This document shows, in pieces, positions 37,421 to 47,045 of a stretch of 64,000 nt of DNA. Location: positions 46,487-110,486 of the forward strand of contig JAKBMG010000104.1 in assembly GCA_021831685.1 (NCBI GenBank), in the 5' to 3' direction. Each line of letters starts with the position of its first letter. The stretch's first letter is position 1. This DNA comes from Bacteroidota bacterium. Its GTDB lineage: Bacteria > Bacteroidota > Ignavibacteria > Ignavibacteriales > Ignavibacteriaceae. Below the pieces are notes generated by a model. It was not told where the DNA came from and did no database searches. It worked only from the letters and a program-made list of their open reading frames with translations. The position numbers and the translations under genes were made by a program.

Positions 37421-38295
37421 AACTCACTCCTTATGATTTTTAGGAAATCGTTTTATATAAATTTAAAAACCTATTAACAGTTATTATTATTAAATGAGGA
37501 AGAAAGAAATCGGATTAGACAAATACAATTTTTCCCAGAAGACCCCTTCCGAATCCGATTTTTATTAAGAGCAATCATTTTAATTTGTGCAAGTGACCCG
37601 TCATCAGACTGAACTGATTTGCACTGCAATATTTCCACAATTATTATACCATTTAGCGCATATTGCTTTAAAGTTAGAATTAAATATTATTACGCTAAAA
37701 ATATTCTTTTGAATAGGAAATTGTCATGAGATTATTTTTATTATTTAGAAAAGATTAAAGGGTGGGACAGAAAATAAGCAAACCTTCGAGGTTTTCCTAA
37801 ACCTCGAAGGTTTTACCCCAATAAACATTCCATATTTTTATTTCTTTCTTGATTAACATTTTACAATTTAATATGTTTGACATAGTCAAACATTAGTCCT
37901 TTTTCTCTGTATCTTATAACTTTTTAGCTTATGCATTTTATTCTTCCAAAACCAGTTAAAAAAGGGAAATCAAATAAATATTAACCGTCAAAACATTATG
38001 AATGCACTGTGAATGCACTCTGAATACACTATAACAAGCCTTCTAATAGCCTTATCTTGCGCATATCTCACACTTAACCTCTATCTTTCCCATAATCAAA
38101 CAATAGAAATTCTCTCCTAATAGTTTAATCAGCCTATAAGAGTCATATCATTCCATATAAAAGAAATCACTAGGAACAATATTGTCCATCTGGATAATTA
38201 TATGCAGTTTTAAATGATTGTTTTGAGTAAAAGGGCAAGCCGGAATATCAATAATCTAATATTCCGCTATTACAAAAGTAATTTGTGTAGGCAGC
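37421..38295. other. Long intergenic region with two perfect hairpins
   Basis: 875 bp without a convincing gene. It holds an inverted pair AAATCGGATT/AATCCGATTT (37507-37516 and 37552-37561) and the family-3 hairpin at 37781-37812. The run ATGAATGCACTGTGAATGCACT near 37998 is a short imperfect tandem repeat. The promoter of the RCC1 gene should lie in the first 150 bp. Confidence 0.5.
37781..37812. repeat. Family-3 hairpin (AACCTTCGAGGTTT type)
   Basis: AACCTTCGAGGTTT pairs perfectly (14 bp) with AAACCTCGAAGGTT across TCCT. A sister hairpin is at 52481-52514 and a broken one at 33371-33396. No gene ends just before it, so it is more likely a repeat than a terminator. Confidence 0.55.
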
Positions 38296-38490
38296 TTATA
38301 ATTTTGCAATGATTCCGATGAAAAATAATTCTAAACCAAAAGCTAATATTAAAACAATTCCTGTAATTATGCGTCTCTTTACTTTGTCTCTTCTTCTTAA
38401 TTCATTAAAATCTAAATCATGATATTCATTTTTTCTAATATAGTCGCCATCTGATATTGACCACTCTGTTTCCTTAAATTGTTCAATCAT
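38296..38490 (-). CDS. Small single-pass membrane protein, function unknown
   Basis: 64 residues from the ATG at 38490, picked because GAAGGA lies about 9 bases upstream; the frame is open for 17 more codons but without a ribosome site. The N-terminal half is polar and acidic (EWSISDGDYIRKNEYHDLDF), followed by basic residues (RRRDKVKRR) and one hydrophobic helix (IITGIVLILAFGLELFFIGI). The basic stretch implies an N-terminus in the cytoplasm. Not a family I recognise. Confidence 0.5.
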   Translation of the reverse strand: MIEQFKETEWSISDGDYIRKNEYHDLDFNELRRRDKVKRRIITGIVLILAFGLELFFIGIIAKL

Positions 38491-38706
38491 GTTCATTCCT
38501 TCATTTTTAAATCTCTGCAGATTTAATAGTGCCAATATCATGCCATTAGGATTTGTTGTAAAATTATCAAAAAGTCCTTACTCCATCGGCAGTAATTACC
38601 TGATAATGTGTAGATATTGCCTATGAGTGAAAATTACATCTAAAGAAAAAATTTTAACTATAAATTGAATTAATAATAAAAACATTATATTTTGCGCAAC
38701 AAATCA

Positions 38707-40320
38707 ATGCTTAAAATTATTAACGACACATTAGAAATTATTTGTAGATCAAGCGGTAGCTGCTGCGGCTGCCTTTTGAGTGAAAGAAACTCTTCTTATG
38801 AAATTCTATCTTCTTATAATGATGCCCGGTATTCCTCTAATGAGATAAGCGAATCCATTCTTAAGTCCCTAAAAATAGAGAAATTAAGGCTCTCAGAGCT
38901 GGAATTTTCTAAAACATTTAAGAATATCTTAAAGAAAGAAAAATTTAATTCATCTTTCTCACACCAATTTCTTTTGCCTAATAAATCAAAAGCTGTTTTT
39001 TTTCTAATCCTTTTTTCCCCAAAAGAAAAATTCTATACAAAAACCAGGATTAAAACAATAGAGCTTACTTCAGGTCTGCTTAAAAGTCAATTGGAATTCT
39101 TAAGTAAAATAAATAATCTGAAAGGAATTAACGAAACAGGGAAGGCTTTCTCTAATGGATATCAAACCAAATTTGAAACTATAAAAGAAATCGCGGGTGA
39201 ATTTATTTTCTTTCTTGATAATGAAGGATACTTTACCGAGGTGAATTCCTGTGGAGCATCCTCTCTTGATTACGATCCAACTGAACTTACCGGAAGACAC
39301 TTTACTGAATTGGTATCTGCAAAAGAACAAAGGAAGACTGCAAAATCTTTTCAGCAAATATTGAAGAAGAAAAAAACTATTTCCTTCGAAACAATATTCA
39401 TTTCAAAATTCGGCAACGAAGTTCGTTATGAAATTAAATGTAAACCCCTTTTTAAAGATGACAAAATAAACGGAGTTATCGGCATTGGAAGAAATATTTC
39501 AGAACTTAGAATGTATGAAGACAAACTGAATGATTTAGATACAAGATTGAAAGAAGCCCAAAGAATCATATCGATAGAGCGACAAAGATCGAAAAGACAA
39601 AAATCTTTTTTAGATGAACTGAACAATATGAAGAGCGATTTCGTTTCAAATATTTCACACGAATTAAGAACACCCCTGGCTTCAATTATCGGCTTCTCCG
39701 AAACAATCACTTCCGATTTAAGTATGCCCGACGAAATGAAAACCGAATTCCTCAACATAATCCTGAACGAAGGAAAACGGCTTGCAAAGTTAGTCAACGA
39801 TCTGTTGAATATATCGCGTTTTGAAGAAGATAATATTCATGTCGTTAAATCGGAGTTCAATATAATCCAAGTATTAAAAGATGCAATAAATCTAAACCGC
39901 AATGCAATCAATAAAAAAAATATTACCTTAACTAATGAAATATTCGATGAAAATATTATTTTAAATGCCGATAAAGGAAAAATTATTTTAGTGCTGGACA
40001 GCATTATTAAAAATGCCCTTAAGCAGACTAAAAACGAAGGTAGAATATTTATTACAGCCCAAAGCCTTTATAAAGAATTTGAAATAACGGTAAGCGATAC
40101 AGGTGCCGGAATACCCGAAAGTGAATTAAATTCAATATTCAAAAAATTTCAGCGTGTAAAATTTTTAGACCAAACCCCGGAAGATACCGGACTTAACTTG
40201 GTTTTTATAAAACAAATTGTAGATTTACATAAAGGATTTATTGCTATTCAGAGTGAAGTAAATAAAGGCACAACTGTTATAATTAAGTTGCCAAGAGATT
40301 TAACGAGTTCAATAAATTAA
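38707..40320 (+). CDS. PAS sensor histidine kinase
   Basis: 537 residues from the ATG at 38707 (an in-frame TTG lies 5 codons upstream; neither has a clear ribosome site). No membrane helix, so cytoplasmic. Residues 1-150 are GAF-like, with a Cys cluster (CRSSGSCCGC) near the start. A PAS domain covers 155-270 (FIFFLDNEGYFTEVN), a coiled coil 270-310, then H-box FVSNISHELRTPL with the phospho-His, N-box SIIKNALKQT, and ATP loop VSDTGAGIPESEL. The second glycine motif reads GLNLVF instead of GLGL. It is 9 bp ahead of the response-regulator gene, its probable partner. The Cys cluster could bind metal or sense redox; that is inference. Confidence 0.88.
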   Translation: MLKIINDTLEIICRSSGSCCGCLLSERNSSYEILSSYNDARYSSNEISESILKSLKIEKLRLSELEFSKTFKNILKKEKFNSSFSHQFLLPNKSKAVFFLILFSPKEKFYTKTRIKTIELTSGLLKSQLEFLSKINNLKGINETGKAFSNGYQTKFETIKEIAGEFIFFLDNEGYFTEVNSCGASSLDYDPTELTGRHFTELVSAKEQRKTAKSFQQILKKKKTISFETIFISKFGNEVRYEIKCKPLFKDDKINGVIGIGRNISELRMYEDKLNDLDTRLKEAQRIISIERQRSKRQKSFLDELNNMKSDFVSNISHELRTPLASIIGFSETITSDLSMPDEMKTEFLNIILNEGKRLAKLVNDLLNISRFEEDNIHVVKSEFNIIQVLKDAINLNRNAINKKNITLTNEIFDENIILNADKGKIILVLDSIIKNALKQTKNEGRIFITAQSLYKEFEITVSDTGAGIPESELNSIFKKFQRVKFLDQTPEDTGLNLVFIKQIVDLHKGFIAIQSEVNKGTTVIIKLPRDLTSSIN

Positions 40321-40329
40321 GGAATAAAA

Positions 40330-41712
40330 GTGAACAAATTAATCTTCATAGTTGATGACGAACTTGCCATATCAAAACTTTTATCTTACTGGGTAAAAGA
40401 AAAATGGAAATATGATATAGAAGTTTTTAGTAACGGCGAAGATGTTCTCAGACGCTTAAACGCAAAACCTGATTTAATACTTCTCGATATTATGCTTCCG
40501 GGCATGAACGGAATAGATATTCTAAAAAGAGCGAAACAATTTGATGAAAATCTTCCGGTCATAATCTTATCGGCGCAGGGCAGTATCGAAGTTGCGGTAG
40601 AAGCATTAAAGTTTGGTGCTTTTGATTATTTCCCGAAGCCGATTGATACCCAGCGCCTGGAACCAGCAATCAAAAATGCTATCAAAAGTTATGACCTTAC
40701 CAAAGAAATAGAAAACTTAAGAGATAACGTAAAAAAAGAATACAGCTTTGATAACATAATATCTGCGGACGGAAGAATGCAGGATGTTTTTAAGCTAGTA
40801 TCAAAAATTTTGAACAACGATATTACCGTACTTATTCATGGGGAAAGCGGAACAGGAAAAGAATTAATTGCACGGGCAATTCATTATAACGGAAAAAGAA
40901 AGGACAATCCTTTTATTGTTGTAAACTGCGCATCAATTCCGAGAGAGCTATTAGAGAGTGAATTATTTGGACATGAAAGGGGCTCATTTACCGGGGCACA
41001 TCAACGCAAGCTTGGTAAGTTTGAAATTGCAAACGGAGGCACCTTATTTCTTGATGAAGTCGGCGAGCTTGAAATGCTTCTTCAGGCAAAGCTTCTTCGC
41101 GTTATTCAGGAAAGAGAGTTTGAACGCGTCGGCGGTACAGAGCTGATAAAAACAGATGTTAGAATTCTTTCGGCTACTAATCGAGACTTGAAAAAAGCTG
41201 TCGATGAAAAAAATTTCCGGGAAGACTTGTTTTACCGGCTGAATTCTTTCCCTATAAATATTCCACCGCTTCGCCAACGCCGTGGTGATATTTTGGTTTT
41301 AGCACAGCACTTCCTTGATACCTTTAACAAGAAATTAGGCAAGAGCATAAAGGGATTCTCAAAGAAAGCAATCAAATTAATTTATGAATATAGTTGGCCC
41401 GGCAATATCCGGGAAATGGAAAATACGGTTGAACGCTGCATGATTATTGCCGAAAAAGATATTATTGATGTTGATGATCTCCCGCAGCATATTAAAGCAT
41501 CAGAGTCTTCGGACTCTGTTGAGCTTAACGGCGCTTTGTTCGGTGATGATAATATTATTCCCTTTGAAAAACTGAAGGAAGAGTCGATTAGACATGCGCT
41601 AAAAGTGACAAATGGTAATATTGTTGAAGCTGCAAAAAAGCTTCAGCTTGGAAGAGCTACTATTTATAGATTGATGGAAAGATATAAAATAGAAAATAAC
41701 TCGAAAGAGTAA
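40330..41712 (+). CDS. NtrC-family sigma-54 response regulator
   Basis: 460 residues, start GTG with AAGGA 8-9 bases upstream. Receiver domain 1-120 with phospho-Asp in [10 protein letters not shown] and Lys in FPKPID. AAA+ domain from about 140: Walker [16 protein letters not shown], the loop [13 protein letters not shown] (GSFTGA where GAFTGA is usual; this loop contacts sigma-54), Walker [15 protein letters not shown], and the R-finger region [11 protein letters not shown]. Fis-type helix-turn-helix at the end ([20 protein letters not shown]). It activates sigma-54 promoters when phosphorylated, most likely by the kinase next to it. Target genes unknown. Confidence 0.93.
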   Translation: MNKLIFIVDDELAISKLLSYWVKEKWKYDIEVFSNGEDVLRRLNAKPDLILLDIMLPGMNGIDILKRAKQFDENLPVIILSAQGSIEVAVEALKFGAFDYFPKPIDTQRLEPAIKNAIKSYDLTKEIENLRDNVKKEYSFDNIISADGRMQDVFKLVSKILNNDITVLIHGESGTGKELIARAIHYNGKRKDNPFIVVNCASIPRELLESELFGHERGSFTGAHQRKLGKFEIANGGTLFLDEVGELEMLLQAKLLRVIQEREFERVGGTELIKTDVRILSATNRDLKKAVDEKNFREDLFYRLNSFPINIPPLRQRRGDILVLAQHFLDTFNKKLGKSIKGFSKKAIKLIYEYSWPGNIREMENTVERCMIIAEKDIIDVDDLPQHIKASESSDSVELNGALFGDDNIIPFEKLKEESIRHALKVTNGNIVEAAKKLQLGRATIYRLMERYKIENNSKE

Positions 41713-41741
41713 ATAACTTAAAATAATTATAGGTTCTAAAA

Positions 41742-42080
41742 ATGGATTTTATTAAAGAAACGATAAATGATGTTGTTGTTGAGACTGTTAACCTAACAAG
41801 AGCTACTCTAAAGGAAGCAGAGGAATTTAAGAAAACACTTAGCCTTGAAATTGAATTGGGAGCAAGGAAAATTATTGTCGATTTAACCGAATGCGAATTT
41901 ATTGACTCTACCTTTCTTGGCGCTTTAGTTATTTCACTTAAAAAAATGACTGCTTTGGGCGGCGACTTACGCCTTGTGGGCTTTCAACCCGCTGTCCATT
42001 CAATGTTTGAGTTAACAAGAATGTACCGAGTGTTTGAAGCTTTCAAAACTAAAAAGGAAGCGTTAGACAGTTTTAAATAA
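41742..42080 (+). CDS. STAS-domain anti-sigma-factor antagonist
   Basis: 112 residues, a single STAS domain: KIIVDLTECEFIDSTFLGAL carries the serine/threonine region where SpoIIAA/RsbV proteins are phosphorylated (Ser in FIDST), then LRLVGFQPAVHSMFELTRM. In the classical switch a kinase phosphorylates it and a PP2C phosphatase, here the next gene, removes the phosphate. No kinase/anti-sigma gene lies in the operon. Confidence 0.9.
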   Translation: MDFIKETINDVVVETVNLTRATLKEAEEFKKTLSLEIELGARKIIVDLTECEFIDSTFLGALVISLKKMTALGGDLRLVGFQPAVHSMFELTRMYRVFEAFKTKKEALDSFK

Positions 42081-42132
42081 TTTGAAGCAGGCAAAATTAT
42101 CGGGTTAACAATCCGGGGAATGAAAATATAAT

Positions 42133-43698
42133 ATGAATAGTTTCGAAAATAAATCTATCCTTATTGTTGATGATGATGTTACTATTCGAAAAATTATCAG
42201 TCATCATTTGAAAAATAAAGATTACTCTGTTTTTGAAGCGGAAAGCGCTAACCAAGGGTTCAATCAATTAGCCCAAAACAAAATAGATCTGGTACTATGC
42301 GATGTTACCATGACTGAAATGGACGGATTTACATTCTGTAAAAAAGTTAGAGAAAATGAAAATTACCGTGTACTACCTTTCATTTTTGTCACGGCAAAAA
42401 ATAGTATGGAAGATAAATCAAAAGCTCTAGAGGCAGGCGGGGACGACATAATCACTAAACCTTTCGATGTAAATGAATTAATTCTTAAAGTCCAATCCCT
42501 AATTCGCCGTTCAGATATTTATAAAGTTTACGGAGTTAAAAAAAATTTAGAGCAGTCTTTTACCGAAAGTACTGTCAAAATACTTTTAGTTGATGATGAC
42601 TCTACCCTGGCTAAGCTCTTTCAATATAATTTGAACAAAGCAGGTTTTGATTGTGATACTGCTCCCAATCCCGGGGAAGGATTGATAAAAGCAAAAAAAA
42701 ATCCTCCCGATTTAATAATTTCCGATATTATGATGCCTGATATTGACGGTTTCCAGTTCCGAAAAATGCTACTTTCGGAACCCCAGCTTAAATCCATTCC
42801 GTTTGTTTTCTTGACTTCCAAAAGCGAAGAAGATGATATTTTAGTAGGCTACGATCTCGGCATAACAGACTATGTATTAAAAACCGCAGGTCCACGCGTT
42901 GTTGTTGCAAAAGTCAGTGCAATAATAAAAAGCCTCGGAAAAGAAAGACAAAAGATAGTTAGCGAACTTCACCACGCCGCAGATTCTTTGCGTATAAAAG
43001 TCGTTCCCGAAAACTTTCCAACCTTTGCTGGGTTTGAAATAAAACATTGGCATCAACCATATCATGGAATTCCCGGAGGAGATTTTATAGATTATTTTTC
43101 TCTTGATGAAAATAATCTTGCCGTAATTCTTGGAGATGTTATGGGTAAAAAGTGGGGCGCTTGGTATTTCGCTTTTGCTTATGCAGGCTATGTAAGAAGC
43201 GCCATAAGAGTTGCTCTTGAAACAACAAAAGAATTTACGCCGAGCCAACTTTTACAGCAGGTTAATAAATCTGTCTACCAGGATGCCAAGATTTCAGAGG
43301 TTTTTGCTACCTTGTCAATTGTAATTATAAATAATAAATCAAACTCCTTAAAATATAGCGGTGCTGGGGACTTGCCGTTGATTTACAAAAATAATACTAC
43401 AGGCGAGGTTCAAAAGCTCCAATCTAACGGATTGCTACTAGGCTTTGCAGAACAGGGAAATTATCATGATGTTTCATTAACCTTTGGCAAGAACGACTCG
43501 ATTTTTATGGTAACAGATGGAATTATTGAATCGAGAAATTCTTCCGGAGAACAATTTGGCACAGTTCAACTCTTCGAAACATTGAAAAATATTTCTCCTG
43601 AAATGGATACTCTGGAAGAGATTAAAAAGAGATTTAAATTGTTTACGGATGATAAATTTGAAGATGACGTAAGTTTAATTTCAATTTCCCTAAAATAA
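42133..43698 (+). CDS. Double-receiver PP2C (SpoIIE/RsbU-type) phosphatase
   Basis: 521 residues. Receiver 1 (about 6-122) has LVLCDVTMTEMDG with the phospho-Asp, FVTAK and TKPFD. Receiver 2 (about 145-268) has LIISDIMMPDIDG, but the usual Lys-Pro reads LKTAG, so it may switch differently. The phosphatase domain (280-521) has metal-binding GGDFIDYFS, GDVMGKKWG, the Asp in VTDGIIESRNS and EDDVSLISISLK. It should dephosphorylate the STAS protein encoded 52 bp upstream, under control of the two receivers; who phosphorylates them is unknown, but the operon kinase is a candidate. Confidence 0.9.
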   Translation: MNSFENKSILIVDDDVTIRKIISHHLKNKDYSVFEAESANQGFNQLAQNKIDLVLCDVTMTEMDGFTFCKKVRENENYRVLPFIFVTAKNSMEDKSKALEAGGDDIITKPFDVNELILKVQSLIRRSDIYKVYGVKKNLEQSFTESTVKILLVDDDSTLAKLFQYNLNKAGFDCDTAPNPGEGLIKAKKNPPDLIISDIMMPDIDGFQFRKMLLSEPQLKSIPFVFLTSKSEEDDILVGYDLGITDYVLKTAGPRVVVAKVSAIIKSLGKERQKIVSELHHAADSLRIKVVPENFPTFAGFEIKHWHQPYHGIPGGDFIDYFSLDENNLAVILGDVMGKKWGAWYFAFAYAGYVRSAIRVALETTKEFTPSQLLQQVNKSVYQDAKISEVFATLSIVIINNKSNSLKYSGAGDLPLIYKNNTTGEVQKLQSNGLLLGFAEQGNYHDVSLTFGKNDSIFMVTDGIIESRNSSGEQFGTVQLFETLKNISPEMDTLEEIKKRFKLFTDDKFEDDVSLISISLK

Positions 43699-43794
43699 TT
43701 CCTCCAGGATACTTTATGCCTTCTTGGCTTCATCCTATCATTTCTTGTTAAATTCTTAGGAAATTTTCAAGATAGCGAAGCTAAAGATTAAGGC

Positions 43795-44874
43795 TTAATC
43801 AACAGATGCTGCCTGAAGCTTTTCAGCATTATCTGCAATTTTTAATTGCTCGATTAGCTCATGCAGATCGCCTTCCATTATATTAGAAAGGTTGTATAGT
43901 GTTAAGCCGATTCTATGATCGGTTACTCTATTTTGGGGATAATTATAAGTCCTGATCTTATCGCTTCTGTCGCCGCTTCTAACCATCGATTTTCTTTGTG
44001 CGGAGATTTCTGCGTTTTGCTCTTTTAGTTTTGCATCATACAAGCGGGCGCGTAGGACCTTCATTGCCTTTTGCCGGTTCTTCAATTGTGATCTTTCATC
44101 CTGGCATTGAACAACAATTCCCGTAGGTATGTGAATAATTCTTACCGCAGTTTCAACCTTATTAACATTTTGTCCGCCTGCTCCGCCAGATCTAAAAATA
44201 TCAATTCTAAGGTCGTTGGGATTTATATCAACCTGAACATCCTCAGCCTCCGGTAGCACTGCAATAGAGGCGGCTGATGTATGAACTCTTCCGTTAGCTT
44301 CTGTCGATGGTACGCGCTGAACACGATGTACTCCACTTTCAAATTTTAATTCGCTAAAAACATTTGCGCCGCTAACAGAAAAAACAACTTCTTTAATCCC
44401 CCCTAAACCGGTATCATTAATATCTATTAGCTCAACTTTCCAACCTTTAGTTTCCGCATAACGAGAGTACATTCTGAATAATTCACCGGCAAACAATGCA
44501 GCCTCTTCACCTCCGGTGCCGGCGCGAATTTCCATTATAATATCCTTATTATCATTCGGATCTTTTGGCAACAGAAGATATTTTATTTCTTCCTCAAGCT
44601 TATATTTTTCATTCTGAAGCTCTACAAGTTCGCTCTTTGCAAAGTCGATTAGTTCCTTATCCAATCCATCATAAATTATTTGGTTGTCATCTTCGATATT
44701 TTTCAGAACCAGAGAAAATTTGTCAAACGCAATAATAATATTTATCAGGTCACTGCGTTCTTTACTAAGAGAGACAATTTTATCTCTGTCATTCATAAAA
44801 GTGGGGTCGGAAAGCTGTTGATTTATCTTATCAAATCTTTCCTTAATCCTATTTAACTTTTCAATCAATTCCAT
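43795..44874 (-). CDS. prfA: Peptide chain release factor 1
   Basis: 359 residues from the ATG at 44874, the normal RF1 length; the frame is open 11 codons further but [17 protein letters not shown] is the expected beginning. It has the catalytic GGQ loop ([19 protein letters not shown]) and the stop-codon recognition region with [14 protein letters not shown], where the PxT motif reads PST. RF1 ends translation at UAA and UAG. Its presence means that the amber codon in uvrA at 17.8 kb should be read as a stop. Confidence 0.95.
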   Translation of the reverse strand: MELIEKLNRIKERFDKINQQLSDPTFMNDRDKIVSLSKERSDLINIIIAFDKFSLVLKNIEDDNQIIYDGLDKELIDFAKSELVELQNEKYKLEEEIKYLLLPKDPNDNKDIIMEIRAGTGGEEAALFAGELFRMYSRYAETKGWKVELIDINDTGLGGIKEVVFSVSGANVFSELKFESGVHRVQRVPSTEANGRVHTSAASIAVLPEAEDVQVDINPNDLRIDIFRSGGAGGQNVNKVETAVRIIHIPTGIVVQCQDERSQLKNRQKAMKVLRARLYDAKLKEQNAEISAQRKSMVRSGDRSDKIRTYNYPQNRVTDHRIGLTLYNLSNIMEGDLHELIEQLKIADNAEKLQAASVD

Positions 44875-45226
44875 TTTCGCTTTAATTTTATTATGTAAAT
44901 ATACCAAAGAGCTGTGTGAAAATCTAAGCGCTTATTCTTAACCTAAACACTCATTTTCACCTTAATCCTTAAAAATAATGGGAAAATGGAGAAGTGGAAT
45001 AATGGGAAATACTGCTTATTTCTATTATTCCAATTCATTTGAAATTGTTTCGATATGACAGTCGAGTAATTGTCATTTCGACGACCCTGCCTACCGAGAC
45101 TGTTGCACAACTCCAAAATGTCATTTCGACCGGAGGGAGAAATCCCATGAATAGCTTAGATGGTCGAATTGAACATGGGATTTCTCCCCGCAAACGGGGC
45201 AATTACTCCACTCCTCCATTCCTCCA
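44875..45226. other. Intergenic region made largely of repeats
   Basis: Contains family-2 palindromes at 44995-45034 and 45209-45238, and a truncated family-1 copy at 45063-45150 (GAGACTGTTGCACAACTCC, then GTCATTTCGACCGGAGGGAG). The plus-strand frames at 45039-45360 consist of these repeats and run into the opposite-strand glycosyltransferase; I do not call them. The last codons of that gene lie at the edge of the repeat. Confidence 0.6.
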
Positions 45227-46513
45227 CTACTCAGTTATTCCAATGGGTTTCTTGTTTAACAGTTCATATAAAAATAAAAATAGAACCGGAACGTATTCTA
45301 ATAAAAGTACAAGATTGTATTCTTTCCAAACGCCATAAAGTTGATAATTTACAACCGTAAAGACCGTGAGGCTAATTAATCCTGTATATACAATTCCGCT
45401 CCACCTTGGAATAAATGGAAGCAAGATTACTAACCAGCTTAAGTACCATGGATGAACTATCGGAGAGAAAATGAAAAGTAGAAAGAGAGATAAAAATATC
45501 TTAATTGTGAAATCTTTTTTACTCAAAACGACCGGTAGATAAGAAATCAAAAGCAAAGCTGCACAAATAAGTCTCGTCTTTTGATTATCGCGAATAAATG
45601 AATCAAGCAGATCAAAGATGATTCCGTTGAACGTCCAATTTTCAGTAAACTGCATTAGTGCCTGAAATGGCGAACCGGTAAAAATAAACGGAAGATACAT
45701 CAAAGCGGTTATTGCTACCGGGATAATAATAGCCTTTATCCTTTCGGAAAAAGCTTTTTCATTAAAGAATATTATCGGAAGCAGAATTAATCCTAATGGC
45801 TTTACGCAAATTGATAAGCCGATAAAAATATAGCTTAATGTTTTTTTGTTATCGATATAAAAGAATATTGCAAATATGAATAAAGGAAGTCCAAACCCAT
45901 CAACGTGAGCATCAATAAAAAATTGGAATAGAGGAAGAGGAGATAACACATAAATTAATATGTTTTTATAGCCCATTTTCATCTTTTTAATAATTAAAAA
46001 GATTCCAAACATTGTCATCAGGTCAAAAAGGAAAAGTAGAAGCTTTATTCCTATGAAACTTTCGCCGCCTATTTTGTACGAAAGGTAAAAAAGTAATTGT
46101 GCCAGAGGTGGATAAATGGTCTTCATGTCAGGGTAATTTACGCGAGCGGGAATAATGCTTGAGTGAAGTTTTGTCAGTGCGGTATCGTTTGGTGCAAATT
46201 CGTATGGATTTATTCCATTGGCTAGTACCTTTCCGTCCCATACATATCTGTAATAATCATCTGATCCAATAGGATGAAGAGAAATTAGCACTATTCGCAG
46301 AATCAAGGCGATAGCGATCAAACTAAAAATATAATTAACGGGGATATTATATTTCAGAATAAACCAGCACATCAAAACAAAAAGAATAGATGAGGAAATG
46401 TACACGACTGCATAATTAATAATCGGTTTGTTATGAAGCGCCGGAAAAAGGAAAAATGTAAGCACAAAAACAATTGCAAGTGATACAAAGGAAATTTTCT
46501 GAATTTTTGTCAT
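45227..46513 (-). CDS. Polytopic GT-C type glycosyltransferase
   Basis: 428 residues with about eleven membrane helices. The first loop after helix 2 carries HPIGSDDYYRYVWDGKVLANGINPYEFAPND, with the DD of a GT-C catalytic loop, followed by YPDMKTIYPPLAQLLFYLSY; this matches polyprenol-phosphate-mannose-using transferases (GT87/GT39-like). Its substrate would be a lipid-linked sugar on the outer face of the membrane. The last residues (LLNKKPIGITE) are encoded at the edge of a repeat, so the natural C-terminus may have been altered. Confidence 0.82.
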   Translation of the reverse strand: MTKIQKISFVSLAIVFVLTFFLFPALHNKPIINYAVVYISSSILFVLMCWFILKYNIPVNYIFSLIAIALILRIVLISLHPIGSDDYYRYVWDGKVLANGINPYEFAPNDTALTKLHSSIIPARVNYPDMKTIYPPLAQLLFYLSYKIGGESFIGIKLLLFLFDLMTMFGIFLIIKKMKMGYKNILIYVLSPLPLFQFFIDAHVDGFGLPLFIFAIFFYIDNKKTLSYIFIGLSICVKPLGLILLPIIFFNEKAFSERIKAIIIPVAITALMYLPFIFTGSPFQALMQFTENWTFNGIIFDLLDSFIRDNQKTRLICAALLLISYLPVVLSKKDFTIKIFLSLFLLFIFSPIVHPWYLSWLVILLPFIPRWSGIVYTGLISLTVFTVVNYQLYGVWKEYNLVLLLEYVPVLFLFLYELLNKKPIGITE

Positions 46514-47045
46514 CTTATTATTCGTTTATTCAAGCTAATAAAATAATCAAAAGCCATATAATCCCAAAGTGACAAAGACAAATTGCCGGTGATATGATTA
46601 CCCAATTATTATCTGTTCAAAATAAAATTATATATACCGTCCCTTCGGGATTAAGGGAAATAAATCCCGTAAGGGATGACATAAAAAGCTTGCCTGACCG
46701 AGAATGTTGCAGAACTAATAAATGTCATTGCGTGCGAACCTTTCTGCCGAGTCTGTTGCACAACTTCCAGATGTCATTTCGAAGGAGTCTTCGACTGAGA
46801 AATCCCATTTTAGACAGTTTTGAAATCTCTCTTTACGTTCGAGACTAAATAGGATAGTTCTGCAACATTCTCGGTCAGGCATGCAAAGATTTAAGCACGA
46901 TTACTTTTCGGTGAGTCATAGGAAAACAATTAGCATGAAAGAATAATTAAAATTAACAGTATTTTTTTCGATAATGATTTAGGATTCTTCCATTTAAAGG
47001 AGAATTGTGAGTAATTAGTTATAATTAACGCCAAAAACAAATTAA
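46514..47045. other. Intergenic region carrying a MITE-like repeat
   Basis: The only structure is the repeat at 46691-46881, described separately, plus a palindromic GTCCCTTCGGGATTAAGGGA-type stretch at 46639-46658. The rest is AT-rich 5' sequence of the next gene. Confidence 0.5.
46691..46881. mobile_element. MITE-like repeat with perfect 27-bp inverted ends
   Basis: Left end TGCCTGACCGAGAATGTTGC (46691 onward) and right end GCAACATTCTCGGTCAGGCA (to 46881) are perfect complements over 27 bp. Inside lie two tandem copies of TGTTGCA-CAAC...ATGTCATT and the core shared with the copies at 20.2 and 51.3 kb (CCATTTTAGACAGTTTTGA). No transposase. No clear target duplication. Confidence 0.65.

Noticed and set aside
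45039..45360. Two plus-strand frames of 66-99 codons
   Set aside because: They consist of family-1 and family-2 repeats and run antisense into the end of the glycosyltransferase gene.
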